From contig CBDFIW010000002.1 of the NCBI GenBank assembly GCA_965248255.1, positions 124,001 through 188,000 on the forward strand: a stretch of 64,000 nt of DNA. Direction: 5' to 3'. The notes beneath the pieces are model-generated. The model had not been told where the DNA came from. It ran no database searches and saw only the letters and a list, made by a program, of their open reading frames with translations. Positions within the stretch are counted from its first letter, which is position 1. Every line of letters begins with the position of its first letter. This DNA is from JAKZVK01 sp965248255. GTDB taxonomy: Bacteria > Acidobacteriota > Terriglobia > Bryobacterales > UBA6623. Positions 51,498-60,153 of this stretch are shown piece by piece. The translations under genes were made by a program, and so were the position numbers.

Positions 51498-52985
51498 GTG
51501 AGTCGCTTTCAGAGACCGCTTCGCTCAGTACTTCCTTTCCTGCTCATCCTATTTGGATCGGCCGTCGTGGCAGAGAGAGCGCTGGCGTCGCCGAACATCC
51601 TGTTCATCGCGATTGACGACCTCAACGACTGGGTCGGCCCGCTGGGCGGCCATCCACAGGTTCAAACGCCCGCCATGGACCGCCTGGCCGCCCGCGGCAC
51701 GGTCTTCGCCAACGCCCACTGCCAAGCGCCGCTCTGTAACCCTTCGCGCACCAGCCTGATGCTCGGGCTGCGCCCCTCGACGACGGGCATCTACGGCCTA
51801 CGACCTTGGTTCCGGGACCTCGACGAGTACCTCGAATCGGTCACCTTGCCTCAGTATCTGGCGCGGCACGGCTACCGAACCTACTCGACGGGCAAGATCT
51901 ATCACAGCCGCTACGGTCGGGGCGAGGACGACCGGGAGTTCCACGTGCTGGGACCTGCCGCGAGCGTGGGAGCGCGACCGGCGGAGAAGCTGGTCGACAC
52001 ACCGGCCGACCACCCGTTGGTCGACTGGGGCGTCTTCCCCCACCGCGACGAAGACAAAGGTGACTGGAAAGTTGCAAGCTGGGCCGTCGAACAGCTCCGC
52101 GGAGACCTTCCGGAGCCTTTCTTTTTGTCCGTCGGGTTCTTCCTGCCACACGTGCCCTGCTATGCGACGCAGAAGTGGTTCGACTTGTATCCGGAACAAA
52201 GTGTCCAACTACCTCCGGTGCCGGCGGACGATCGCGACGACACTCCTCATTTCTCTTGGTTCTTGCATTGGAAGCTGCCCGAGCCACGTCTGAAGTTCCT
52301 CAAGGAGGCCGACCAGTGGACGAACCTGGTGCGCTCCTATCTGGCCTCGGTCAGCTTTGTCGACAGCATGGTGGGACGGGTGCTCGACGCGCTCGAAGCG
52401 AGCGGACGGTCTGAGAAAACCGTCGTCGTACTATGGTCCGACCACGGCTGGCATCTCGGCGAGAAGCTCATCACGGGCAAGAACACTCTGTGGGACCGGT
52501 CAACGAGGGTGCCTTTGATCTTCGCCGGTCCGGGTGTCGCGAGCGGATCTGTCAGCACCGGGCCGGCGGAGCTGCTCGACCTCTATCCCACGTTGGTTGA
52601 GATGGGCGGCCTGCCCGAGAAGGCGGGTCTCGAGGGTCACAGCCTCGTGCCGCTATTGAAGAACTCGCGGGCTCGCCGCGAGTGGCCTGCCATCACCACC
52701 CACAACCACGACAATCACGGCGTTCGCAGCGAGAACTGGCGCTACATTCGCTACGCCGACGGCGAGGAGGAGCTTTACGACATGCGCCGCGACCCCAGCG
52801 AGTGGAAAAACCTGGCGGGCGATCCGCGCCACCGATCCGTGATCGAACAACACCGCCGCTGGCTGCCCAGGCGCAACGCCAAGCCCGCGCCAGGCAGCGC
52901 GAGTCGCGTTCTGGTCTACGAAGGCGGCAAGGCCAATTGGCAGGGCGAGGACATCGCGCCCGGCGAGCCAATTCCTGAGATCTAA
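51498..52985 (+). CDS. Sulfatase (iduronate-2-sulfatase-like)
   Basis: 495 residues. The GTG at 51498 is preceded by AAGGAGG and opens a signal peptide (SRFQRPLRSVLPFLLILFG). NILFIAIDDLNDWVGPLGGH holds the two metal Asp residues. The sulfatase signature CNPSRTSLMLGLRPSTTG contains Cys-X-Pro-Ser-Arg, where Cys is converted to formylglycine. VVLWSDHGWHLGEKL supplies further metal ligands. It would cleave sulfate esters in the periplasm; the DLNDW and WFLHWK pattern is closest to the iduronate-2-sulfatase subgroup. The maturation enzyme is not in the window. A longer frame back into IS630 is not biological. Confidence 0.9.
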   Translation: MSRFQRPLRSVLPFLLILFGSAVVAERALASPNILFIAIDDLNDWVGPLGGHPQVQTPAMDRLAARGTVFANAHCQAPLCNPSRTSLMLGLRPSTTGIYGLRPWFRDLDEYLESVTLPQYLARHGYRTYSTGKIYHSRYGRGEDDREFHVLGPAASVGARPAEKLVDTPADHPLVDWGVFPHRDEDKGDWKVASWAVEQLRGDLPEPFFLSVGFFLPHVPCYATQKWFDLYPEQSVQLPPVPADDRDDTPHFSWFLHWKLPEPRLKFLKEADQWTNLVRSYLASVSFVDSMVGRVLDALEASGRSEKTVVVLWSDHGWHLGEKLITGKNTLWDRSTRVPLIFAGPGVASGSVSTGPAELLDLYPTLVEMGGLPEKAGLEGHSLVPLLKNSRARREWPAITTHNHDNHGVRSENWRYIRYADGEEELYDMRRDPSEWKNLAGDPRHRSVIEQHRRWLPRRNAKPAPGSASRVLVYEGGKANWQGEDIAPGEPIPEI

Positions 52986-53118
52986 CCCGCGCGGCCGGCG
53001 ACGATCTCGCGGCGCGTGACTAACCGCTACACTTGTTCCGATCGGCTTGCCCTGGATCACGGAACTGCGGAAACAGCCACTCAAGGTGAGCTGAGAGCCG
53101 TCGCCTGGGATTCGACGG

Positions 53119-54510
53119 TCAGTCCTGCCGCAACGCGAGCGTCGGGGCCGGACCGGCAGCAGGGACAGCCGCCGGAGCCGCAGCCTGGGCGCGCCCGGCA
53201 GCCGCGGCGGGGTCTCGCAACTCCGGCATCTGCATGCGCACCCTCGTGCCGCCGCCCGGACGGTGCTCGATGACCATGTCGCACTCGTGGCCGAAGATCA
53301 CCCGCAACCGCTCGTTCACGTTGCTCACGCCAATGCCGCGCCCGAACACGCCGGGCAGCGCTTCCGGCCGAATGCCGACCCCGTCATCTTCTACCTCGAT
53401 CTGAAGACGTGAGCCCTGTACGGCGCTGCGCAGCCAGATCGTGCCCCCTCCCACCTTGGGACTGATGCCGTGCTTGATCGAGTTTTCGACAATCGGCTGC
53501 AGCAGCATACTGGGCACGAGAGCGTCGAGCGTGTTGTGGTCGATCTCCTTCACCACCCGCAGCTTGTCGCCGAAGCGAACCACTTCGATGCTGAGATAGT
53601 CGTCGATGAACGCCACTTCCTCACGAAGGGCCGACAACGACTCCTGCTTGCGGAGCAGCCGCCGCAGAATGGTCGAGAGCTTGAAGATCAGCTGCCGGGC
53701 TGCTTGGCGGTCACTCCGAATCAGCGACGCCACGGAGTTGAGCGTGTTGAACAGGAAGTGCGGGTTGATCTGACTCGTCAGCGACGCTAGGCGAGCCTCG
53801 ACCAACAGCCGCTGTTGCTCCTCGATCTTCCACTCATTGCGCGTGTTGTTCCAGATCTTGAGCGTCAGCCCGACCGACAATACAGTCGAAAAATAGACCA
53901 GCACGACCGTCGCCGGGTTAAGCAACGATTCCTCAGGATAGATCACAAAGAGCCATTGTTCGAAGGCATGACCGAGGTTCGAGCGAATGAACTCGATGCC
54001 CAGGCAGGCAACGAACATCAGCATCTGAAATCCGCCCTGCGGTGTTCGCAGCACACGCAGCCGCCACGCCGACAGAGTGAAGGGGTGGAAGGGAGTGAAC
54101 CTCCAGATCTCCTCCGTCCCGGGCGCCACGTCGCGCAGCAAGCCGCCCAGCGCCCCCACCCCGATCATCAGCGGGAAGGTCAGCCACTCGTGCGGGGAGA
54201 TCAGAACCGCCGGCAGCGAGACGAGCGCCCCCGCCAGGGCGCCAGGCACGTATCCACCGACGAGTCCGGTGACAAAGGCGCCCTCGAGGCCCAGTTCCGC
54301 CGCCTTGTAGCCCAGGCTATGGCGCACCAGACTGCCTCCGGCGAAGAACAGGCCGAACAACACGCCCAAGTGCAGTCGCTGGCGGATGGTCCGCTGCTCG
54401 CGCAGCAGCATCCCCTTGGCGAAAGACCAGCGCAGCAACAGGCTCGCCATCGAGGTGATGACAGCGATTTTCACCAGCAGGCTGATCAACAGTTCGCGTT
54501 CACTGCCCAT
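53119..54510 (-). CDS. LytS-type sensor histidine kinase
   Basis: About 463 residues. The N-terminal half is a 5TMR-LYT-like membrane sensor with about six helices, including FGLFFAGGSLVRHSLGYKAA, GLVGGYVPGALAGALVSLPA and MIGVGALGGLLRDV. The kinase part has the phosphoacceptor motif SLTSQINPHFLFNTLNSVAS (His near residue 255), then MLLQPIVENSIKHG (N box) and DDGVGIRPEALPG (G box). The C-terminal tail is Ala/Pro-rich low complexity. No LytTR-type regulator is adjacent. The ATG at 54510 is favoured over 54546 on the hydrophobic start. The signal sensed is unknown. Confidence 0.88.
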   Translation of the reverse strand: MGSERELLISLLVKIAVITSMASLLLRWSFAKGMLLREQRTIRQRLHLGVLFGLFFAGGSLVRHSLGYKAAELGLEGAFVTGLVGGYVPGALAGALVSLPAVLISPHEWLTFPLMIGVGALGGLLRDVAPGTEEIWRFTPFHPFTLSAWRLRVLRTPQGGFQMLMFVACLGIEFIRSNLGHAFEQWLFVIYPEESLLNPATVVLVYFSTVLSVGLTLKIWNNTRNEWKIEEQQRLLVEARLASLTSQINPHFLFNTLNSVASLIRSDRQAARQLIFKLSTILRRLLRKQESLSALREEVAFIDDYLSIEVVRFGDKLRVVKEIDHNTLDALVPSMLLQPIVENSIKHGISPKVGGGTIWLRSAVQGSRLQIEVEDDGVGIRPEALPGVFGRGIGVSNVNERLRVIFGHECDMVIEHRPGGGTRVRMQMPELRDPAAAAGRAQAAAPAAVPAAGPAPTLALRQD

Positions 54511-54611
54511 AGCGGCTTGCGGGCGGGGATCCGAGCCCCGTCCCATATAATGATAATACCCGTGGGCGAATCGCCCTCCCGAGCCGTCCCTGGATCCTTT
54601 TCCGTGCCGTG

Positions 54612-55241
54612 ATGAACGCTGGATCGACAGCCCCGGCCCCCGAGGTCGTGCAGGTCGCGGACGCGGCCTTCCCGTGCGTCCACGGTGAGTTCCGCATCAT
54701 GGGTTTCCGGGGACACCTTAACGCCAAGGACCAGGAGGCGGTCGTGCTCAAAATGGGCGACTTAGCGGCCGCAGGGCCCGCGCCACTGGTGCGGATTCAC
54801 TCCCAGTGCTTGACCGGCGAGGTGTTCGACAGCTTGCGCTGCGATTGCGGCCAACAGCTTCATCTGGCGCTCGAGCAGATCGGCGACGAGGGCCGCGGTG
54901 TCCTCATCTACGATCCGCAGGAAGGCCGGGGCATCGGGCTACTCAACAAACTGAAAGCCTATCAGCTTCAGGACGAGGGCGCCGACACCGTTGAGGCCAA
55001 CGAGAAGTTGGGCTTCGAGGCGGACCTGCGCGACTACCACTTGCCCGTGGCGATCTTGCGTTGGCTAGGAGTTTCCCGGGTCCGCTTCCTTTCTAACAAT
55101 CCGTCGAAGGTAAGGGCGCTCGAGGACGGCGGGATCGAGGTCGAGGAGCGCATTCCCTGTGAGGTGCCGTCTACCACGTGCACCGAGGCCTATCTCCGTA
55201 CCAAGAAAGAGAAGCTCGGCCACCTGATCGAAAGCTTGTGA
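54612..55241 (+). CDS. ribA: GTP cyclohydrolase II
   Basis: 209 residues. Converts GTP to 2,5-diamino-6-ribosylamino-4-pyrimidinone 5'-phosphate, the first step of riboflavin synthesis. The zinc site is SQCLTGEVFDSLRCDCGQQL with three Cys. GVLIYDPQEGRGIGLLNKLK and FLSNNPSKVRAL complete the GTP-binding and catalytic parts. Unlike many bacteria it is not fused to a DHBP synthase (RibB), and no other riboflavin gene is near. No FMN riboswitch is evident upstream: the gap to the divergent kinase gene is only about 100 bp. The ATG follows a GTG at 54609. Confidence 0.94.
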   Translation: MNAGSTAPAPEVVQVADAAFPCVHGEFRIMGFRGHLNAKDQEAVVLKMGDLAAAGPAPLVRIHSQCLTGEVFDSLRCDCGQQLHLALEQIGDEGRGVLIYDPQEGRGIGLLNKLKAYQLQDEGADTVEANEKLGFEADLRDYHLPVAILRWLGVSRVRFLSNNPSKVRALEDGGIEVEERIPCEVPSTTCTEAYLRTKKEKLGHLIESL

Positions 55242-55311
55242 CCGGCCCCTCCCGTCCTGCTCGCAAGAGGGACAGCTCGCAGGAGGAACAATTGCGCTCT
55301 CGGTATCTGGT

Positions 55312-57012
55312 TCAATACCCTCGGGCCGAGCCCTCGGAGCGAGCATCCGCGGCGCCGAGCAGCCAGTTTTCGCCAACCTGAATGGCCATCACGCGCCCCT
55401 GCTTTTCTACAAACGCCAAGCGGTGCCCGCGTTGCCGTAACCTCTCCAAGGTGTCAGACGAGACCCCGTAACGTTCGAGGCGCAGCTCGTCGGGCATCCA
55501 CTGGTGGTGGAACCGTGGGAAGTCGACGGCCTGCCGCAGGTTCATCCCGAAGTCAACGATGTTGGTGATGACCTGCAAGACGGTGGAGATGATCGTCGGC
55601 CCGCCCGGCGACCCGACCACAAGAAACAGCTCGCCGTCCTTGGTGACGATGGTAGGCGTCATCGACGACAGCGGCCTCTTGCCCGGCGCGATCGCGTTCT
55701 GCTCGCTGGTCCGCAAGCCGGCTGTGTTGGGCGCGCCGGGCTTGGCCGAGAAGTCATTCATTTCGTTGTTGAGCAAGACACCGGTGCCCTTCGCCGTCAC
55801 ACCCGAGCCGTAGCTCCCGTTGAGCGTATAAGTAACTGCGACAGCGTTGCCCTCTGGATCAACGACGGAATAGTGGGTCGTTTCGGTGCTCTCGTGACCG
55901 CCTACGGAGCCGAACCCGGTCTCGCTGCTTACTCCCGCGCGGCCGAGGCTGATGGAGGCCCGCCGCGACAACGCGTACTCCCTGCTGATCAGACGCTTCA
56001 CGGGCACGTCGACGAAGTCCGGGTCGCCGAAATACTGCGCCCGGTCCGCAAAGAAGCGCCGCATCGTCTCGGCGACGTAGTGGATCGCCGACGCCGACCC
56101 CGGTCCGCTGCGCTCGTAGCCGCTACCCTCCAGCATGTTGAGCATTTGAATCACGCCGACGCCTCCCGAGCTCGGCGGTGGAGGACTGACAAGCTCGTAG
56201 TCGCCGTAGCGACCCGACAGCGGCCGGCGCTCGACTGGCTCGTACGCGGCCAGGTCCTCGAGCCGGATCGTGCCACCGTTCTTCTTCATGTCGTCGGCGA
56301 TCAGCCGGGCGGTTTTTCCTTTGTAGAACTCGTCCGCCCCACCCTTGGCGATTCGAACGAGTGTTTGGTGCAAGTCGGGCTGCCGAAAGATCTCCCCCAA
56401 TCCGTAGTAGCGGCCGTCGCGCTGGAAGATCCGCCGCGACTCGGAGAATAGCGCCATGCGGGTACTCCCGCGCAAGCCTTCCGACAAGAGGAAGGTGACT
56501 TCGAAGCCCCGGTCCGCCAGCTCGATCGCCGGTCGCAGCACCTCAGCCCAGGGCTTCGTTCCGTACTTGTGCAAGGCCAACTCGAACCCGCGCGGGCTGC
56601 CGGGCACTCCCGAGGCGCGGTACCCGACGACGCTGTCGCGTGTGGGGTTGCCGACCCGATCCAGATACATGTCGCGGTGGGCCGCGGCCGGCGCACGTTC
56701 ACGGAAGTCAAGAAACGTCGAGCGCCCGTCGGCGAAGCGGATCAGCATGAAGCCGCCGCCGCCTAGGTTGCCCGCCGCGGGGTGGGTCACCGCCAGGGCG
56801 AAGCCCACGGCGACGGCCGCGTCGACGGCGTTTCCACCGTCACGAAGGATCTCGACACCCGCCCGGGTCGCCTCGTCGCGCGCGGAGACGACTATCGCCT
56901 CTCGTGCACGCACCGGCTCGCGCGTGGCCCCGGCGAGGCCTCCGACCACAAGAGAAAGGGGAAGCAGACAGCGAAGAAGGATCACGGCCAATTTTAGTCC
57001 CGATAGCTGCAC
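55312..57012 (-). CDS. ggt: Gamma-glutamyltransferase
   Basis: 566 residues. Cleaves or transfers the gamma-glutamyl group of glutathione. A signal peptide (LKLAVILLRCLLPLSLVVGG) precedes the large subunit: GGNAVDAAVAVGFALAVTHP, LDFRERAPAAAH, and SPPPPSSGGVGVIQMLNML. The self-processing Thr is in GHESTETTHYSVVDPEGNAV, where TTHYSV defines the new N-terminus of the small subunit. The small subunit shows LNNEMNDFSAKPGAPNT and GSPGGPTIISTVLQV. Full length and likely active in the periplasm. Convergent with ribA. Confidence 0.95.
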   Translation of the reverse strand: MQLSGLKLAVILLRCLLPLSLVVGGLAGATREPVRAREAIVVSARDEATRAGVEILRDGGNAVDAAVAVGFALAVTHPAAGNLGGGGFMLIRFADGRSTFLDFRERAPAAAHRDMYLDRVGNPTRDSVVGYRASGVPGSPRGFELALHKYGTKPWAEVLRPAIELADRGFEVTFLLSEGLRGSTRMALFSESRRIFQRDGRYYGLGEIFRQPDLHQTLVRIAKGGADEFYKGKTARLIADDMKKNGGTIRLEDLAAYEPVERRPLSGRYGDYELVSPPPPSSGGVGVIQMLNMLEGSGYERSGPGSASAIHYVAETMRRFFADRAQYFGDPDFVDVPVKRLISREYALSRRASISLGRAGVSSETGFGSVGGHESTETTHYSVVDPEGNAVAVTYTLNGSYGSGVTAKGTGVLLNNEMNDFSAKPGAPNTAGLRTSEQNAIAPGKRPLSSMTPTIVTKDGELFLVVGSPGGPTIISTVLQVITNIVDFGMNLRQAVDFPRFHHQWMPDELRLERYGVSSDTLERLRQRGHRLAFVEKQGRVMAIQVGENWLLGAADARSEGSARGY

Positions 57013-57234
57013 TTTTGCAAAAAGGCGGTTTCTCGGCCGGTATCAGAGGCCGACCGGCGAACTTGGACACTCTGGCTGCCGGACAGAGCGGGCGTTCAGT
57101 AGAGCCGTAGCCCGGCTGCAAAAGGCTGTCCACTGACCCTGTAAATTGTTCTAGGGTCGGCCGATATGAAGACAGAGCAGGTCCGCCGCCGATTGGGCCG
57201 TCGTCCGGCGAGGTGTAGGAGAGCCATCCACCCC

Positions 57235-59004
57235 ATGAGCCCCCAAGTCACCCAACTCCTGGAGAGCTTCAGCCAGAACCGTCGGGAGAACGGTCGGCAG
57301 TTGGCCTTGCTACTGGAACGGGACCCGACCGCCTTCCAGCAGTCGGTCGTGCAATACGTGTGTAACGGGGCCGACGAGTCCAGCGTTCAGTACATCGTGT
57401 GGCTGCTGGAGAGTAACGGCATGTTGGTCAACCTGGTCATGAATCCCGAGATTTCCTCGGTTGAGCAAGCCGTTGCGCTGGTGCATGCGATGAGGGGCAA
57501 GGTCGAGCGTCTCGATGTCGATCTGGCCAGGCAGCTCAAAACCGCCCCCGAGGACCTGAAGTCACGGGTTCTTCGGCTCCTTGCTGAAATCGCACAAAAC
57601 AACCGTACCTTGCCCTTGTTGATCCACGCGCTGCGGGAACAAAGCGCGGACATACGAGCCGAGGCCGGCCGCATCTTTGCGCAGCACTGCCAAAACGAAC
57701 TATTCATGGAGAATGTTTTGAAGGACCCGGACCCCAAGGTGCGAGCTGCGGCCATCGACGGCCTCGGCTTCCGCTCGAGTAAGGAACTGCCGTCCATCCT
57801 GCTCACCGCCGTTGCGGATTCCAGCCCTGATGTCAAAGCGCGTGCCGTGCTGGCCGCGCATCGCCTTGGCGACTCGCGCGCGCCGCAGTGGATGAACGAC
57901 CTCGCCAAGCACCCGCTGGCGGATTTCCGGGTGCGGGCGGCTTGGGTGTTTGGAGAGACCGAGGACCCCAGCTGGCTGCCCGTGCTCCAGCAGCTAGAGA
58001 AAGACCCCGATTCCCGCGTGCCGGCTGAAGCTGAGAAGGCGATCCGCAAGATCGAAGCGGCTCGCTCGGTGGACCCAGACCCGGTCCCGGACCAGGCCCG
58101 GCCACACCCGGAGGCCGCGCCGGCTGAGGAGCCCCAGTCACTGGAGCAAGAGCTGCAGGTGCAGATCCTCCACGCTGCTGTAGACCTGAACGGAGAGCGC
58201 TGCCTTCATCTAGCAATCACGGATCCGGAAGGAACCAACGTCGAGGCGCTTTCTGCAGGGCATTTTGCGATCCGCGAGGGCGATCACGCCATCGGCGACT
58301 TCGATCTCCTCTCCACCGAGGAACGTGGCCCCATGAACCTGATGTACGTGCTGGACTCCAGCGGCAGCATGTCGGCGACGCAACTGCAAGACTCGATCGC
58401 GGCGGTCGTTTTCAGCCTGAAGAACAAGGCGCCTGACGATCTCGTTGGAGTCTACAAGTATTCTCTCGATGTGGAGCGAAGCGTACCCTTCACCACCGAC
58501 CCCAAGCGCTGCGCAGCACTCGTCCGCCGGCCTCACCCGGGACTGCGGAGCGCCTCCCGCATTCACGATGCGATCGGACGGGCCGCCGAAGATCTCGTGA
58601 CGCAAAAGGACGGCTCACGCTCGATCATTGTGATCGCGGAGGGTGACGACAAGGGTAGCGAGCGCAGCCTTTCAGACTTGGTAGGCGAGTTGCGGGCCGG
58701 CAGGGTACCGGTTTCGATCGTCGAGTTCAACGAAACTCCCACCTCAACGACCCTAAGAGCCCTGGCGCGGCAGTCAGGAGGACAGTATGTCCACGCGTCT
58801 AGGGCAAGAGAGGTGACGCAGGCGGTCCAGTTGGGCGTTCGCCGTTTTTCCAACCGCTACACCATCCTTTACCGCTGTGATGCGCCGCCGGCCGAAGAAA
58901 TACGCGTCGTGCTGAAGTCCCCCGACGGCGTCGGAGAGGTTGCTGGCGTGTTCTTCTCCGACGAGCCCGGCTCTTCGCCCCATGCAAGTCGGCCTCAGTG
59001 TTGA
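57235..59004 (+). CDS. HEAT-repeat plus von Willebrand A domain protein
   Basis: About 589 residues. The first 290 residues are helical HEAT-type repeats: NEL-FMENVLKDPDPKVRAAAIDG, PDVKARAVLAAHRLGDSRAP, DFRVRAAWVFGETEDP and DSRVPAEAEKAIRKIE. A Pro/Glu linker (about 295-325) precedes a VWA-like domain with the MIDAS MYVLDSSGSMSATQLQDS (about residue 375) and the IIVIAEGDDKGSERSL strand. The latter half resembles the TIGR03436-type exported protein, but there is no signal peptide. The ATG at 57235 follows AGGAGA at a rather long distance (12 bp); an in-frame ATG at 57166 is an alternative. Likely a scaffold; partner unknown. Confidence 0.78.
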   Translation: MSPQVTQLLESFSQNRRENGRQLALLLERDPTAFQQSVVQYVCNGADESSVQYIVWLLESNGMLVNLVMNPEISSVEQAVALVHAMRGKVERLDVDLARQLKTAPEDLKSRVLRLLAEIAQNNRTLPLLIHALREQSADIRAEAGRIFAQHCQNELFMENVLKDPDPKVRAAAIDGLGFRSSKELPSILLTAVADSSPDVKARAVLAAHRLGDSRAPQWMNDLAKHPLADFRVRAAWVFGETEDPSWLPVLQQLEKDPDSRVPAEAEKAIRKIEAARSVDPDPVPDQARPHPEAAPAEEPQSLEQELQVQILHAAVDLNGERCLHLAITDPEGTNVEALSAGHFAIREGDHAIGDFDLLSTEERGPMNLMYVLDSSGSMSATQLQDSIAAVVFSLKNKAPDDLVGVYKYSLDVERSVPFTTDPKRCAALVRRPHPGLRSASRIHDAIGRAAEDLVTQKDGSRSIIVIAEGDDKGSERSLSDLVGELRAGRVPVSIVEFNETPTSTTLRALARQSGGQYVHASRAREVTQAVQLGVRRFSNRYTILYRCDAPPAEEIRVVLKSPDGVGEVAGVFFSDEPGSSPHASRPQC

Positions 59005-60030
59005 TTAGTGCGCCGCTTCCGGTTTGTGGCGTCTTGCGTAGCTGTGCCTAAACTCTCGCGTCCTCTCGAACGCGGGTGGCAGAGGCCGGCCATTGGGGAT
59101 GGTAAGCCACAAGCGAAGCATATGCCGCCGCCGTTCGGCTTGAGGGTGGTCTTCGAAGGCGGTTCGCGAATGTAGGATCTCGTAGTTGTTCGCTACCAGA
59201 ATGTCACCCGGCAGAGTATCGAACTCAAGGCAGACGCCCGTTTCCTCACACACTTGGTCCATCACGTCGAGCGCCTCGATCTGCTGCTGGGTCAGTCGGG
59301 GCACTTCAGGGAACCGCTGCGCAAGATTGATGTAGAAGCGCTTGTGCAGAACACTCAAGAAACCGTCGTGGTAATGAAAGACCGGTAGCTTCTGGAAGCG
59401 CTCTTCGCCTGGAAGCTGTTGGCCGCGGGCGTCAAAGTAGAAGGGCTGCTGCAGGACCTCGGCCAAGTCCGGTCCGCGGCCTACGATCTCGTTGAAGACG
59501 GTGGTAGAGCTTACGAGCCGGCTGCACCCGCCCTGTCTCGCCCCTCGCAGGCACAGCAGCATAAAGATGTCGCTCCCGTCGTTGTGAAAGGGAATCTCTT
59601 CATTGGTTTGGTATTTGCGAACGTCGTTCGCCGTCAGGTCTTGCCCGGTGTCTCGGACGTGATGCAGTAGATTCCCTGCAAGGTCCTGCGGCTCCGGAGT
59701 GCCGATATGGACGCCGAGACCCCAGAAGAGCAGAGCCGCTTGGTCTTCGGAGCAGCCTTCGACCGGCAGCCCGCGGATTACCGCGAAGCCCCGGCCGCCT
59801 TCGAGTTGCTCCTGCAGCTTCCGGCGGAGAGCGGCAAACGAAGGAAGCGGGAAGTCCTCGACTCGGACGTCGAACAAACTTCGGCCCGCGCGATGGAGTT
59901 GGTCCCGATTCGCTGCCAACTCGGCAATGATCTGGCTGTTGAGCTCATAGATCCAAGAGCTATCCGCCTCGAGCACGGAGCCTCGCCAGGCGGCCGGGCT
60001 TTCGAAGGGTTGTTGAAGAATCCCGGCCAT
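59005..60030 (-). CDS. TauD/TfdA-family Fe(II)/2-oxoglutarate dioxygenase
   Basis: About 341 residues. GRGFAVIRGLPVEGCSEDQA opens the double-stranded beta-helix. The iron-binding facial triad is His and Asp in EIPFHNDGSDIFML and the distal His in NNYEILHSRTAFEDH, with RRRHMLRLWLTIPNGRP supplying the 2-oxoglutarate Arg. Similar proteins are annotated as TauD or gamma-butyrobetaine-type hydroxylases; the substrate is not predictable. The start is set at 60030 (MAGILQQPF), since the frame further upstream overlaps a dispersed repeat. The stop abuts the end of the convergent HEAT-VWA gene. Confidence 0.86.
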   Translation of the reverse strand: MAGILQQPFESPAAWRGSVLEADSSWIYELNSQIIAELAANRDQLHRAGRSLFDVRVEDFPLPSFAALRRKLQEQLEGGRGFAVIRGLPVEGCSEDQAALLFWGLGVHIGTPEPQDLAGNLLHHVRDTGQDLTANDVRKYQTNEEIPFHNDGSDIFMLLCLRGARQGGCSRLVSSTTVFNEIVGRGPDLAEVLQQPFYFDARGQQLPGEERFQKLPVFHYHDGFLSVLHKRFYINLAQRFPEVPRLTQQQIEALDVMDQVCEETGVCLEFDTLPGDILVANNYEILHSRTAFEDHPQAERRRHMLRLWLTIPNGRPLPPAFERTREFRHSYARRHKPEAAH

Positions 60031-60062
60031 CACGCGGCTGGAGTCAGCTCGGTTTGCTGTGC

Positions 60063-60153
60063 AGGGGCACAGCATGCCGTGCCCAAGCGGCCCAGGATGG
60101 CGGATGCCCGGCTCAGATACAGTGACCGAACTTGTGAAACTCTGTACTTAGCC
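60063..60153 (-). repeat. Dispersed ~90-bp repeat, copy B
   Basis: Minus strand: CTAAGTACAGAGTTTCACAA, then CGGTCAC, TGAGCCGGGCATCCGCC, CCATCCTGGG, and GGGCACGGCATGCTGTGCCC followed by CTG. Block order is the same as at 44233-44325. It lies between the TauD-like and FdhF-like genes and overlaps the last codons of the latter (TAG/CTAA area). Confidence 0.6.

Noticed and set aside
54510..54611. FMN riboswitch upstream of ribA
   Set aside because: The gap is only about 100 bp and I find no RFN-element signature in it.
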